In this document: in pieces, positions 35,957 through 45,289 of the stretch
Numbering within the stretch: the first letter of the stretch is position 1
Layout of the letters: each line of letters opens with the position of its first letter
From: Streptoalloteichus hindustanus
GTDB taxonomy: Bacteria; Actinomycetota; Actinomycetes; Mycobacteriales; Pseudonocardiaceae
NCBI RefSeq assembly: GCF_900129375.1
Contig: NZ_FQVN01000003.1
Coordinates: 744,001 to 808,000 of the forward strand
DNA length: 64,000 nt
Direction: 5' to 3'
Notes under the pieces: generated by a model
The model's input: only the letters and a program-made list of their open reading frames with translations
The model's database searches: none
What the model was told of the DNA's origin: nothing
Made by a program: the position numbers and the translations under genes

Positions 35957-35992
35957 ACGGCCCTCCTCCCCGAAACCGGGGAGAAGGGCCGT
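35957..35992 (-). terminator. terminator of ilvE
   Basis: A 15-bp stem with one mismatch and a GGTTTC loop, 21 bases after the ilvE stop. Confidence 0.82.
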
Positions 35993-36013
35993 CCGGTCCG
36001 CTCGGACCCGGCG

Positions 36014-37117
36014 TCAGCCGAGCTGGTGCATCCAGCCGTGCGGGTCCGGCGTCACGCCGCGCTGGAGGTCGGTGAGCTGCCGCCGCAGCGCCATCGTCAC
36101 CTCGCCGGCCTCGCCCCCGTTGACCAGGAACTCGCCGCGCGCGTGCTTGACCCGGCCCACCGGGGTGATCACGGCCGCGGTGCCGCAGGCGAACACCTCG
36201 CTGATCTCGCCGGAGGCCGCGCCCTTCTCCCACTCCTCGGTGGAGATCTTCCGCTCCTCCACCGCCATCCCGCGGTCGCGGCCGAGCTGGAGCAGCGAGT
36301 CCCTCGTGACGCCAGGCAGCAGCGCGCCGCTCAGCTCCGGGGTGACCAGGCGGGCGTCGGAGCCCGAGCCGAGGACGAAGAACAGGTTCATCCCGCCCAT
36401 CTCCTCGACGAACCGGCGCTCGGTCGCGTCCAGCCAGACGACCTGGTCGCAGCCCTGCTCCGCGGCCTGCGCCTGCGCCAGCAGCGACGCCGCGTAGTTG
36501 CCGGCGAACTTCGCCGCGCCGGTGCCGCCCGGGCACGCCCGCACGTACTCGGTCGACAGCCACACGCTCACCGGCCGCACGCCGCCGGCGAAGTACGACC
36601 CGGCCGGCGAGGCGATGAGCACGTACAGGTACTCCCTGGCCGGCCGCACGCCGAGGCTCGCCTCGGTGGAGATCATGTACGGCCGCAGGTACAGCGACTC
36701 CTCGCCGCCGGCCGCCGGGACCCACTCGCGGTCGACGTCGAGCAGCTCCCGCAGCGAGCCCAGGAACAGCTCGTCCGGCAGCTCCGGCATGGCCAGCCGG
36801 TGGGCCGACGCGCGGAACCGCGCCGCGTTGGCCTCCGGGCGGAACGTGGCCACGGAGCCGTCGGGCTGCCGGTACGCCTTGAGCCCCTCGAAGATCGCCT
36901 GGCCGTAGTGCAGCACCATGGCGGCGGGGTCGAGGGCGAAGCCGCCGTAGGGCCGCACCTGCGCGTCGTGCCAGCCCTGCTGCGGATTCCAGCGGATGGT
37001 GACCATGTGGTCGGTGAAGTGCTGGCCGAAGCTCGGCCTGGCCAGGATCTCCGCCCGCCGCTCCGGCGTGGCCGGCTGCGGGTTCGGCGTCCGGGAGAAC
37101 GGCAACGCAGTCGTCAT
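36014..37117 (-). CDS. ilvE: branched-chain amino acid aminotransferase
   Basis: 367-residue class IV PLP aminotransferase for the last step of Ile/Leu/Val synthesis. The PLP lysine is in [38 protein letters not shown] and [15 protein letters not shown] are family landmarks. The start at ATG 37117 is supported by TACGGT six bases upstream (leaderless). Orthologue of Mtb Rv2210c. Divergent from a small membrane protein gene. Confidence 0.96.
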   Translation of the reverse strand: MTTALPFSRTPNPQPATPERRAEILARPSFGQHFTDHMVTIRWNPQQGWHDAQVRPYGGFALDPAAMVLHYGQAIFEGLKAYRQPDGSVATFRPEANAARFRASAHRLAMPELPDELFLGSLRELLDVDREWVPAAGGEESLYLRPYMISTEASLGVRPAREYLYVLIASPAGSYFAGGVRPVSVWLSTEYVRACPGGTGAAKFAGNYAASLLAQAQAAEQGCDQVVWLDATERRFVEEMGGMNLFFVLGSGSDARLVTPELSGALLPGVTRDSLLQLGRDRGMAVEERKISTEEWEKGAASGEISEVFACGTAAVITPVGRVKHARGEFLVNGGEAGEVTMALRRQLTDLQRGVTPDPHGWMHQLG

Positions 37118-37233
37118 GGATGCACCGTAGTCCACCATCAGGATTCCGAAAGTCTTGTTCCCGCCTGTCGGCCTTCCGATCATTCCGGTCGGAACGCCCC
37201 CCTCGGCGGCGGGCGCGACCTACGATGCGGGCC

Positions 37234-37530
37234 GTGAGCCGTCAGACCGGTCCCGAGCGCACCCCTGAGCCCACGCTGCTGTCGCAGGACCTGCGCGCGG
37301 CCGCCCTGGCCGCGTTGACGCCGCTGGCGGTCGGCCTCCTCGTCCTGGACGGCTACCTCGCGCTGGACGTGTTCGGCGTGGTCCTGGCGGTGCTCGTCTC
37401 CGCCGGCGCCCTGGTCTGGTGGCGGCGCCGGCGCGGGCGGTGGTTCCCGCGCGAGCTGTCGACGGGCGGGCTGGTCGGTCTCGTGTTGCTCGTCGGCCTG
37501 CTCGCCATCCTCGCCTCGGCGATGCTGTAG
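37234..37530 (+). CDS. small membrane protein, function unknown
   Basis: 98 residues. A cytoplasmic N-terminus is followed by three hydrophobic segments (LAALTPLAVGLLVLDGYLAL, VFGVVLAVLVSAGALVWW, and GLVGLVLLVGLLAILASAM), with a basic RRRRGRWFPRE loop between the last two. GTG 37234 is chosen because TACGAT ends seven bases upstream; an ATG three codons earlier overlaps that hexamer. Short 15-bp tandem repeats follow its stop. Confidence 0.7.
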   Translation: MSRQTGPERTPEPTLLSQDLRAAALAALTPLAVGLLVLDGYLALDVFGVVLAVLVSAGALVWWRRRRGRWFPRELSTGGLVGLVLLVGLLAILASAML

Positions 37531-37536
37531 GCCGCC

Positions 37537-37583
37537 GCTCTCCTGCCGCCGGGCTCTCCTGCCGCCAGTTCTCCTACCGCCGG
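37537..37583. repeat. 15-bp tandem repeat after a stop codon
   Basis: Three imperfect units with core CTCTCCTGCCGCCG begin six bases after the TAG of the preceding gene. Confidence 0.65.
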
Positions 37584-37732
37584 GTCGCCTCACCCGGTCG
37601 TCCACCGCTGGCACGAGTCACTGACGGGCTGGCCACCGTTCAGGTCGGCTGACAACGCTGCCGTCGGCAACGCCTCCTCCGGCGACGGTGCCGTCGCGGG
37701 AGGCACGGCCGGTCCGTCCCCGGTCGGCGCGG

Positions 37733-38170
37733 CTACCGGTCTTCCTCGGCGACGCGATCGGTGGCCGCGGCATCGAAGTCGGCTGCGCCGTCCAAGGCAG
37801 CTGCGCCGTCCAAGGCAGCTACGCCCGCCAAGGCGGCCGCAGCGTCGAAGGCGGCGACGAGCCGCTTGGGCGCGGTGCGCCGCCACGCCTCGGTGAGCAG
37901 GTCCAGCAGCTCACCGGCGTCCGCCGCCCGGACGTCGACGGCGACCCAGCCGAACCGACCGACGTAGGCCGCGACCGAGTACACGTCCGGCTGGGCGCCG
38001 GTGAGCGCGGCCTGCTCGTCGAACCCGGTCTTCACACTGGCCGAGGTCAGGTCGGGGGCGGCCATCGCGAAGATTTTGCCGCGCACCCGGAACGTGGGTT
38101 TCCCCCACGTCTCGACCTCCTCGGCCCCTGGCAGCGACCGGGCATGGCCGCGGAACGCCTCGGGGTCCAT
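37733..38170 (-). CDS. MmcQ/YjbR-family protein with Ala/Asp repeat tail
   Basis: 145 residues. Residues 1-105 are a YjbR/MmcQ (double-wing) domain: LPGAEEVETWGKPTFRVRGKIFAM, FGWVAVDV, and LLTEAWRRTAPKRL at its end. These proteins are thought to bind DNA; the function is poorly known. Residues 106-145 are an Ala-rich tail encoded by four near-identical 18-bp repeats (37787-37858) giving AALDGA-type hexapeptides. ATG 38170 shares one base with the upstream DUF402 stop, so translation is coupled. Last gene of the gcvT operon. Confidence 0.85.
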   Translation of the reverse strand: MDPEAFRGHARSLPGAEEVETWGKPTFRVRGKIFAMAAPDLTSASVKTGFDEQAALTGAQPDVYSVAAYVGRFGWVAVDVRAADAGELLDLLTEAWRRTAPKRLVAAFDAAAALAGVAALDGAAALDGAADFDAAATDRVAEEDR

Positions 38171-38817
38171 CACCGCACCTCGGCGAGGTCGGGCAGGCTG
38201 GGCGTCGGCCACGTCGGATCGGGTCGGAAGTCGCACCAGGTCCCGTCGAACGGGAACCGCGCGGCCTCGGCCAGCGCGATCATCCGCTCACCCTCCGCGC
38301 GCAGGCGGTCGAGCTGGTCCGCGCTGAGCCGGCCCGCGGCGAGCGCCTCGGCGGCCTCGTCCTCGTCCTTCCACGTCCACCGCCGGTCCGGGCCCACGAC
38401 CAGGTCCAGGACGCCGTCCATCCGGTCCACCCCGCCCCGCCAGCGGCCGAGCGGGATCTCCAGGTTCACGTACCAGTTCCGGAACGTCCCGTCCGGCTCG
38501 AAGAACCACCACACCGACGACCAGCACTCCTCGAAGACCAGGCGCAGGGTGGAGACGCGGCGCCACTGGTCGCGCACGTGGACGCGGCGGGTGGCGAACC
38601 GCTCGGCCAGCGGCACGTCGCGGATGCGCCGGCCGTCGGGCAGCCGGGTGCCCACGATCGCCGTCCCGGCGGGGACCCAGCAGACCAGTCCCCTGCCGTC
38701 GTCGACGACCACCCGGGCCGGGTGGATCTGCCCGGTGCTGCCGTCGGCCCGGCGGAACCGGTAGAGCAGCTCGTCGCCGGGCCGCCACCCCGGGCGGGAG
38801 TCAGCCGGTGCGGACAT
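38170..38817 (-). CDS. DUF402 protein (second paralogue)
   Basis: 215 residues. DUF402 core: [22 protein letters not shown], then [12 protein letters not shown], then a conserved acidic site around DLVVGPDRRWTWKDEDE. DUF402 members include nucleoside di/triphosphatases and RNase-G-linked FAU-1 domains. It closely matches the next gene along its entire length, including [20 protein letters not shown], so the pair is a tandem duplication. Its start overlaps the upstream paralogue by 17 bases. Confidence 0.85.
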   Translation of the reverse strand: MSAPADSRPGWRPGDELLYRFRRADGSTGQIHPARVVVDDGRGLVCWVPAGTAIVGTRLPDGRRIRDVPLAERFATRRVHVRDQWRRVSTLRLVFEECWSSVWWFFEPDGTFRNWYVNLEIPLGRWRGGVDRMDGVLDLVVGPDRRWTWKDEDEAAEALAAGRLSADQLDRLRAEGERMIALAEAARFPFDGTWCDFRPDPTWPTPSLPDLAEVR

Positions 38818-39469
38818 CGGGCACCAGCCCCTCCGGCAGCGTGGGCACCGGCCACGCGGGATCGGGTCGGAAGTCGCACCAGGTCCCGTCGAACGGGTAC
38901 CGCGCGGCCTCGGCCAGCGCGATCATCCGCTCGCCCTCCGCGCGCAGCAGGCCCATCTGGGCCCGGCTCACCAGGCCCGCGTCGACGATCGCCTCGGCCT
39001 CGTCCTCGTCCTTCCACTCCCAGCGGCCGTCCGGCGCGACGGCGACGTCCAGTGCGCCGTCCACGCGCCGCACCCCGGTGGCGTCCCTGCCGAGCGGGAT
39101 CTCCAGGTTCACGTACCAGTTCCGGAACGTCCCGTCCGGCTCGAAGAACCACCACACCGACGACCAGCGCTCCTCGAAGACCAGGCGCAGGGTGCCGCCG
39201 CCGAACCACTGGGAGCGCACCGCCCTGCGGGGCGTGGTGAACCGCTCGTGCAGCGGGACGTCCCGCTGCTGCTTGCCGTCGGGCAGGCGCATCGCCACGA
39301 CCTCGGTCCCGCCCGGCACCCAGCACACGAGCTCCCGGCCGTCGTCGGCGACCACCCGGGCCGGGTGGATCGGGCCGAGCGGGTCGTCTAGCCGGGGCAG
39401 GCGGTAGAGCACCTCGTCCCCCGGCCGCCAGGTCGGGCCGCCGGCCGGCGTCGTCGTCTCCCGGCTCAT
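38801..39469 (-). CDS. DUF402 protein (first paralogue)
   Basis: 222 residues, same layout as its downstream twin: an N-terminal beta-rich part ([14 protein letters not shown]), [28 protein letters not shown], and [16 protein letters not shown]. The ATG overlaps the gcvT stop as ATGA. Nucleotide sharing with the twin is strong in the centre (for example 38460-38520 versus 39110-39170), suggesting recent duplication or gene conversion. Role unknown; possible phosphohydrolase. Confidence 0.85.
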   Translation of the reverse strand: MSRETTTPAGGPTWRPGDEVLYRLPRLDDPLGPIHPARVVADDGRELVCWVPGGTEVVAMRLPDGKQQRDVPLHERFTTPRRAVRSQWFGGGTLRLVFEERWSSVWWFFEPDGTFRNWYVNLEIPLGRDATGVRRVDGALDVAVAPDGRWEWKDEDEAEAIVDAGLVSRAQMGLLRAEGERMIALAEAARYPFDGTWCDFRPDPAWPVPTLPEGLVPDVRTG

Positions 39470-40575
39470 CGCACGTGCGCCTGGACGAACGGCGGCTTCA
39501 CGACCTCGCAGCGCAGGCGCCGGCCCCGCACGTCAAGGAGCACCTCGGCGCCGGGTTCGACGCCGGCACCGGCGTCGACGAGCGCGAGCGCGACGCCGGC
39601 GCCGAGGGTCGGGGAGAACGTCCCGGACGTGGTCACCCCGATCCGCTCGCCCTCCGCGTCGAGCACCGCCATGCCCGGGCGCGGCACGCCCCGCTCCAGC
39701 GCGCGCAGCCCGCGCAGGCGCCGCGCCGGCCCCTGCGCCTTCTCCGCTCGCAGGGCGTCCCGGCCCCAGAACACGGGCTTCTTCCAGCCCACGGCCCAGG
39801 TGGCGCCGGCCTGCACCGGGCTGATCTCCGGCGAGAGGTCCTGGCCGTGCAGGGGGTAGCCCATCTCGGTGCGCAGGGTGTCCCTCGCGCCGAGCCCGCA
39901 GGCCCGGCCGCCGTGGTCCCGCGCCGCCTGGAGCAGGGCCGCCCACAGCGCCGCCGCGTCCGCCCAGCGGGGCAGCAGCTCGTAGCCGTGCTCGCCGGTG
40001 TAGCCGGTGCGGCAGACCCGGACGGGCCGGCCGGCCCACTCGGCGTCGGCGAACGCCATGTAGTCCAGGTCCGCGGGTAGGCCCAGCGCCGCGAGCACGT
40101 CGGCGGAGCGCGGCCCCTGCACCGCGAGGACGCCGTACTCGGTGTGCAGGTTCGCCACGGTGATCCCGCTCGGCGCGGCCGCGGCGAGCAACTCGCACAC
40201 CGCGGCGGTGTTGGCGGCGTTGGGCACGAGGAAGACCTCGTCGTCACCCACCAGGTAGGCGATCAGGTCGTCCACCACCCCGCCGGTCTCGGTGCAGCAC
40301 AGCGTGTACTGCGCCTGCCCCTGCGAGATCCGGCGCAGGTCGTTGGTGAGACAGGCGTTGACGAACTCCGCGGCACCCGGCCCCGAGACCACGGCCTTGC
40401 CCAGGTGCGAGACGTCGAAGACGCCGACCGCCTCCCGGACAGCGGTGTGCTCGGCGACCACCCCGCCCCCGGCGTACTGGATCGGCATCTCCCAACCGCC
40501 GAACGGGGCGAAGGTGGCGCCCAGGTCCGCGTGGGAGGCGTGCAGGGGACTGTGCCGCAGGGCTGTCTCGCTCAC
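39466..40575 (-). CDS. gcvT: glycine cleavage system aminomethyltransferase (T protein)
   Basis: 369 residues. Transfers the methylene group from aminomethyl-lipoyl H protein to tetrahydrofolate. Landmarks are [35 protein letters not shown] and [24 protein letters not shown] 40575 marks the start of conserved sequence ([14 protein letters not shown]). First gene of a coupled gcvT-DUF402-DUF402-YjbR unit and adjacent to ilvE, as in Mtb (Rv2211c). The remaining gcv genes are not in this window. Confidence 0.96.
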   Translation of the reverse strand: MSETALRHSPLHASHADLGATFAPFGGWEMPIQYAGGGVVAEHTAVREAVGVFDVSHLGKAVVSGPGAAEFVNACLTNDLRRISQGQAQYTLCCTETGGVVDDLIAYLVGDDEVFLVPNAANTAAVCELLAAAAPSGITVANLHTEYGVLAVQGPRSADVLAALGLPADLDYMAFADAEWAGRPVRVCRTGYTGEHGYELLPRWADAAALWAALLQAARDHGGRACGLGARDTLRTEMGYPLHGQDLSPEISPVQAGATWAVGWKKPVFWGRDALRAEKAQGPARRLRGLRALERGVPRPGMAVLDAEGERIGVTTSGTFSPTLGAGVALALVDAGAGVEPGAEVLLDVRGRRLRCEVVKPPFVQAHVR

Positions 40576-40586
40576 GTCCGCCGACG

Positions 40587-42017
40587 CTACCGCCACCAAC
40601 GGGTCATCAGGGCGCCGAGGGCGACACCGGAGGCCGCGATCGCCAACGTGGCCACGAGGTAGGGCGCGGGCGAGCTCATCGCGAGGATCACCGCCAGCCC
40701 CATGCCCAGGCAGGCCGAGCGCATCGGCCACGAGGGGCCGTCCAGCAGCACGAGCCGGGCGCCCGCGCTGGCGAAGGCGTAGTAGAAGAGCAGGCAGCAC
40801 GCCGCGAGCTGGAGGGCGTGGGTGGGGCCGAGGGCGACGGCGAGCGCGGCCGCGACGCCGCCGCCCACCACGTCCAGCCGCCAGGGGCCGCCCGGCCCGG
40901 TGACGAGGCTGATCCGCAGCGGCACGTCGCGGCCCCTGATCACCGAGGACGCGCTGGCCCGGACCCCGGCGAGGGCCACGACGAGCATCGGCGCCATCGC
41001 CGCGACCGCGGCCAGCACGACCAGCGGCTCCAGCGCGGTGGCGTCGGCGGCGACCAGCAGGTCGCGCAGCGGCGCCGGGGAGATCGCCAGCCGGGCGGGC
41101 CCGAGCTGGCGCAGCAGGGCGGCGCCCACCACGAGTTGGGCCGCCAACGCGACCAGCACCACGAGCGGCAACGCGATCCGCAGCACCCGCTGCGGGAACC
41201 GGCCGGCCAGCGCCAGGGGCGAGGTCAGCCGCTCGAAGCCGGCGAAGTGGAAGAAGGCGACGGCCGCCGCAGCGGCCATCCCCCGCACGTCGTCCGCGCC
41301 GGGCTCGCCGGGCGGGGCCACCGGCGTCATGGCGGGGGGATCGATCGCGAAGGCGGTCACGACGACGAGGCCGAGCACCACCACCACGAGGAGCACGGGG
41401 AGCCGGCTCCACCGGCCCAGTCGCCGGCCGCTGGCGTTGAACGCGGTGCCCAGCGCGACCAACGCGACGGCCGCGACCGTGGGCTGGGCGGGCAGCAGGT
41501 AGTTGGCCAGCGCCCCCGCGATCGCGGCCGCCGCCGCGCACCGGCCGGCGAGCACCAGCGCGGCGGCCATGCGTCCCGGGACGGGGCCGAGCTGGTCGCG
41601 GATGTAGGCGTAGCTGCCGGCGGGCTCCGCGTGCCAGGCCGACGCGCCGGCGCTGCCGACGACGAAGCAGGTGGTGGCCAACGCGGTCAGCAGCAGCGCG
41701 GGCAGGTACCAGCGGCCGGCCAGCGCGGCGGCCGGGGCCGGTCCGAGGAACACGCCGGCGCCGAGCATCCCGGCCACGCCCAGCAGGACCGCGGTCGGCA
41801 CGGTCCTCGGCGCGCGGGGCCGGTCGCCCCGGTTCGGGGTCCGGGGCGTGCCGCGGTCGCCGGCGGGGCTGCCCGGCCGGTCGGCGCCCCGGGCGGAAGC
41901 GATGCCCCGGACGGAAGCGGCACCGTGGCCGGGAGCGGAGCCGTGGCCGTCGGCGGAGGGCGGTGGCCCGTCCTCCCCCTCGGCGTGCTGGAGGTCGACG
42001 GAGTCCTGCTCTCTCAC
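40587..42017 (-). CDS. APC-superfamily amino acid permease
   Basis: 476 residues. A disordered Pro/Gly/Arg-rich N-terminus (1-95) is followed by about twelve membrane helices. [24 protein letters not shown] is the first helix with the glycine-rich unwound substrate site typical of APC transporters, and [13 protein letters not shown] fits helix 3. The substrate is unknown. GTG 42017 has GGGAGA upstream. It lies 11 bp upstream of the gcvT start on the same strand, so it may lead the gcvT operon; import of glycine or a related amino acid would fit but is only inference. Confidence 0.82.
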   Translation of the reverse strand: MREQDSVDLQHAEGEDGPPPSADGHGSAPGHGAASVRGIASARGADRPGSPAGDRGTPRTPNRGDRPRAPRTVPTAVLLGVAGMLGAGVFLGPAPAAALAGRWYLPALLLTALATTCFVVGSAGASAWHAEPAGSYAYIRDQLGPVPGRMAAALVLAGRCAAAAAIAGALANYLLPAQPTVAAVALVALGTAFNASGRRLGRWSRLPVLLVVVVLGLVVVTAFAIDPPAMTPVAPPGEPGADDVRGMAAAAAVAFFHFAGFERLTSPLALAGRFPQRVLRIALPLVVLVALAAQLVVGAALLRQLGPARLAISPAPLRDLLVAADATALEPLVVLAAVAAMAPMLVVALAGVRASASSVIRGRDVPLRISLVTGPGGPWRLDVVGGGVAAALAVALGPTHALQLAACCLLFYYAFASAGARLVLLDGPSWPMRSACLGMGLAVILAMSSPAPYLVATLAIAASGVALGALMTRWWR

Positions 42018-42408
42018 CCGCGGTCTCCCGGCGTGCGAACGGTCTGGGACGGGTGGCGGGGCGGGCACGCGTCCGCCGGCGGCGGGAACGCTCCCCCGCT
42101 CGTCGGACGCCCCGGGCGCCGCGCACCCGCGCGCCCGCTGTCCCCGGAAACCGCGATCAACGCGCCCCGGCCAACGACACGGTGACAGACACGAGTCCGC
42201 TTCGGAAACGCCCTGACGGCTGATATCGCCCACACGAGCATTAGCATGCGGCACATTCCTCACCGTCCGTAGCGCACCCTTGGCAACGGGCGGTGTCGTC
42301 CCGGATGGCGGTCCGCGTTCCCGAGGAGGCGACCCTGAGCGACATCCCGTTCCGCCGCTCGCTGCCGCCGGCCCGGCAGGCGGGCCCGGCACAACCAGAG
42401 GAGCAACC
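42018..42408. other. divergent promoter region, permease / pepA
   Basis: 391 bp between divergent genes with no supportable ORF or repeat. A GAGGAG ribosome-binding site for pepA lies at its right end. Confidence 0.4.
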
Positions 42409-43902
42409 GTGACCTTGCCCAAGCTCGCCCTCACCGACAGCGACCCGGCCGGACTCGCCGTCGACGCCGTCGTCATCGGCACCGTCCAGGGAGCGGACGG
42501 GCTCGAGCTGGCGCCGGGTGCGGAGCCGATCGACGCCGCCTTCGACGGCGGCCTGCTGGAGCTGCTGCGGCTGGTCGGCGCCAGCGGTCGGGCCGACGAG
42601 GTCGTCAAGGTCCCCACCAGGGGCGCCGTGGCCGCCGACCTGCTCGTCGCGGTCGGCCTCGGCCGCGTGGCGGACGGCCAGCCCACCGCCGAGCAGGTCC
42701 GCCGGGCCTCGGGCGCGGCCGCGCGGGCGCTGACCGGCACCGCCAAGGCCGTCAGCACGCTGTCCGCGATCGACCTGTCCGCGGCCGCCGAGGGCAGCCT
42801 GCTCGGCGCCTACTCCTTCACCAGCTACAAGTCGGAGAAGGGCGAGGCCGCGCTCGGCCGGGTCGAGCTGGTGACACCGGCCGAGGGCGCCGGGCGGGCG
42901 CACAAGGCCGCGGTCAAGACCGCCACCCTGGTGGCCGAGGCGGTGTGCGTCGCCCGCGACTTCATCAACACCGCGCCGAACGACCTGTACCCGGCCTCGT
43001 TCGCCGAGCGCGCCGCCGAGCTGGGCCGCGACGCCGGCCTGGAGGTGGAGGTGCTCGACGAGAAGGCCCTGCGCAAGGGCGGCTTCGGCGGCGTCCTCGG
43101 CGTCGGCGTCGGCTCCGCCCGCCCGCCGCGCCTGGTCCGGATGACCTACCGGTCGGCCAAGGCGAAGAAGAAGGTCGCCCTGGTGGGCAAGGGCATCACC
43201 TTCGACACCGGCGGCATCTCGATCAAGCCGGCCGCCAACATGGACGAGATGACCTCGGACATGTCCGGCGCGGCCGTCATGGTCGCGGCCGTGGTGCTCG
43301 CGGCGAAGCTGAAGCTGCCGCTGGAGGTCGTGGCCACGGTCCCGATGGCGGAGAACATGCCCTCCGGCACCGCCTACCGTCCGGGCGACGTGCTGACGAT
43401 GTACGGCGGCAAGACCGTCGAGGTGCTCAACACCGACGCCGAGGGCCGGCTCATCCTGTCCGACGCGATCGTGCGGGCCTGCGAGGACGGGCCCGACTAC
43501 CTGATCGAGACCTCCACGCTGACCGGCGCCGCGCTGGTCGCGCTGGGCAAGCGGACCGCCGGCGTCATGGGCTCGGACGAGTTCCGGGACCGCGTGGCCC
43601 GGCTGGGCACCGAGACCGGTGAGAGCGCATGGGCCATGCCGCTGCCGGAGGAGCTGCGGGCCGACCTGGACTCGAAGCTGGCCGACATCGCCAACGTCAC
43701 CGGGCACCGCTGGGGCGGCATGCTCTCGGCGGGCCTGTTCCTGCGCGAGTTCGTGGCCGAGGGCGTCCAGTGGGCGCACATCGACGTCGCCGGCCCCGCC
43801 TACAACGCCGGCGGCCCCTACGGCTACACGCCGAAGGGCGGCACCGGCGCGCCGGTGCGCACCGTCGCCGCGGTGCTCGCGGACATCGCCGCGAACGGCT
43901 GA
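42409..43902 (+). CDS. pepA: leucyl aminopeptidase (M17)
   Basis: 497 residues, cytosolic dizinc/dimanganese aminopeptidase releasing N-terminal residues. N-terminal macro-like domain (1-165), then the catalytic domain with [16 protein letters not shown], the signature [10 protein letters not shown] (metal ligands) and [21 protein letters not shown] at the end. GTG 42409 has GAGGAG eight bases upstream. Equivalent of Mtb Rv2213 (PepB) in the same neighbourhood. In other bacteria PepA can also bind DNA; nothing here speaks to that. Confidence 0.96.
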   Translation: MTLPKLALTDSDPAGLAVDAVVIGTVQGADGLELAPGAEPIDAAFDGGLLELLRLVGASGRADEVVKVPTRGAVAADLLVAVGLGRVADGQPTAEQVRRASGAAARALTGTAKAVSTLSAIDLSAAAEGSLLGAYSFTSYKSEKGEAALGRVELVTPAEGAGRAHKAAVKTATLVAEAVCVARDFINTAPNDLYPASFAERAAELGRDAGLEVEVLDEKALRKGGFGGVLGVGVGSARPPRLVRMTYRSAKAKKKVALVGKGITFDTGGISIKPAANMDEMTSDMSGAAVMVAAVVLAAKLKLPLEVVATVPMAENMPSGTAYRPGDVLTMYGGKTVEVLNTDAEGRLILSDAIVRACEDGPDYLIETSTLTGAALVALGKRTAGVMGSDEFRDRVARLGTETGESAWAMPLPEELRADLDSKLADIANVTGHRWGGMLSAGLFLREFVAEGVQWAHIDVAGPAYNAGGPYGYTPKGGTGAPVRTVAAVLADIAANG

Positions 43903-43912
43903 CCACCAGTGA

Positions 43913-43953
43913 CGCCTTGGTCCCCGCGCCCCGGTGCGGGGACCAAGGCGTTT
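43913..43953 (+). terminator. terminator of pepA
   Basis: A 15-bp perfect stem (CGCCTTGGTCCCCGC) with an 8-base loop and a following TTT. Confidence 0.88.
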
Positions 43954-44005
43954 CCCGATCGCTTTCCGCTCCGCCATCCCATCCCGACGAGAGGCACATC
44001 GCGGC

Positions 44006-44338
44006 ATGGAGACGTCCGCCCTGGCCAACCTTCCCCGGCCGCCCTACTACGCGGTGATCTTCAGCTCCCGGCGCACCGCCGTCGACGACGGGTACCAGGA
44101 GACGGCGCGACGCATGCTGGAGCTGGCCGCGCGGCAGCCGGGCTACCTCGGGGTGGAGCACGCCCGCGACGCCGAGCTCGGGATCACCGTGTCGTACTGG
44201 CGGGACGAGGAGTCCATCCGGAACTGGCGCCGCGACGTGGAGCACATCGCCGCGCAGGACCGCGGGCGCTCGCAGTGGTACGAGGCGTACGAGGTGCGCG
44301 TCGCGAAGGTCGAGCGCTCCTACGGCTTCCAGAGCTGA
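44006..44338 (+). CDS. antibiotic biosynthesis monooxygenase (ABM) domain protein
   Basis: 110 residues of the dimeric ferredoxin-like ABM fold: YYAVIFSSRRTAVDDGYQ, ELAARQPGYLGVEHARD and ISVSYW-like ITVSYWRDEESIRNWRRDVEH. Family members include quinol monooxygenases and haem-degrading enzymes; many single-domain versions are uncharacterised. ATG 44006 with GAGAGG upstream. Expressed independently, between two terminators. Confidence 0.87.
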   Translation: METSALANLPRPPYYAVIFSSRRTAVDDGYQETARRMLELAARQPGYLGVEHARDAELGITVSYWRDEESIRNWRRDVEHIAAQDRGRSQWYEAYEVRVAKVERSYGFQS

Positions 44339-44359
44339 GCCGCTGAGTCGACCGCGTCG

Positions 44360-44393
44360 CGTGCCGGGTGCGTCGCGGGACGCGCCCGGCACG
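44360..44393 (+). terminator. terminator of the ABM gene
   Basis: A 15-bp stem with one G-U pair and GCGG loop, 21 bases after the stop. Confidence 0.78.
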
Positions 44394-44622
44394 GGATCAC
44401 CAGGCGGCGCAACGGCCCTCGGGTCCCTCAGCCGGACGCGTGACATCAGAAGCGGGCGAATCCGGTTGGCACAGCGGCGTTTTCGCGATGGGCGAACATC
44501 ACGCCGTGGTGATCATCCGTGACTGTTCGCGATGACCGGTTGAATCGGGGCCACTCGGCCGTCCGGCCGTCGAGTCGATCCGACATCCGTCCTGCGGCCC
44601 GAACCAACCAGCGGAGCGGGCG

Positions 44623-44949
44623 CTAGTCCGTCCGCCGCGCCCGCTGCCGCGCGGTGTAGTCGCGCATCCGTTGCGGATAGCCGACTTTCTGCACGTCGTA
44701 GAGCGGAATCGCCAACTTGCGCGCCCACTTGGCCGCCGCCTCCGGCCCGGCGACCCGCCGACGGGTCCACTCGCCGTCGTGTGCGATCAACACCACGGTG
44801 GTCTCCGTCACGGTCGTGCGCGGCTCCACGTACGCCTCCACGCCGCGCCGCGACCTCGCCCACTCGGTGAGGTGGGTGATGTCCGCGTCAGTGGCGCCAC
44901 GCGCCGGAGCGGATCCACGACTCCGGCGGAACCGGTCGAACAAGCCCAT
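44623..44949 (-). CDS. conserved hypothetical protein
   Basis: 108 residues. MGLFDRFRRSRG at the start, then THLTEWARSRRGVEAYVEPRTTVTETTVVLIAHDGEW, followed by GPEAAAKWARKLAIPLYDVQKVGYPQRMRDY. The last segment is strongly patterned and seems conserved in actinobacteria; I know no function. Soluble, mixed alpha/beta. ATG 44949 has GGGGG upstream; the frame extends further but the upstream part shows no conservation. Divergent from lpd across a region with an 11-bp repeat array. Confidence 0.75.
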   Translation of the reverse strand: MGLFDRFRRSRGSAPARGATDADITHLTEWARSRRGVEAYVEPRTTVTETTVVLIAHDGEWTRRRVAGPEAAAKWARKLAIPLYDVQKVGYPQRMRDYTARQRARRTD

Positions 44950-45096
44950 CTCGCCCCCTACACCCCTGCCGGTCCTCACGCGATCGTGCCAGTTCACCCG
45001 GTTCGGTGGGGGTGATATCCCGACATACGCGACAGCGCGTCGGGTGATCTTGCCAGGGGGCGCGCCGAGCGCACGGAGGAGGTCACCCCGACGCCC

Positions 45097-45140
45097 CGTC
45101 AACCGTCCGTCAACCGACGGTCAACCGTCCGTCGAACAGT
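45097..45140. promoter_or_regulatory. array of four 11-bp direct repeats upstream of lpd
   Basis: Units start at 45097, 45108, 45119 and 45130, sharing (C/G)GTCAACCG-C; the fourth is CGTCGAACAGT. An 11-bp period places the sites on one face of the DNA. PHO boxes of PhoP and SARP sites share this spacing, and the heptamer GTCAACC matches GTTCACC at five of seven positions. Confidence 0.55.
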
Positions 45141-45289
45141 GGCCGGAGCGCGCCGGCGATCCGCCCGACATGCGCCAACCCGCGTCGCCGACGCTGCCGA
45201 ACAGGTGACAAGATGGCGGGTGCCGCGCGCCCACCCGCGCGAAGGCACGCCAGACCTGAATAGCCAATGTTGCCTGTCGAGGAGATCCC

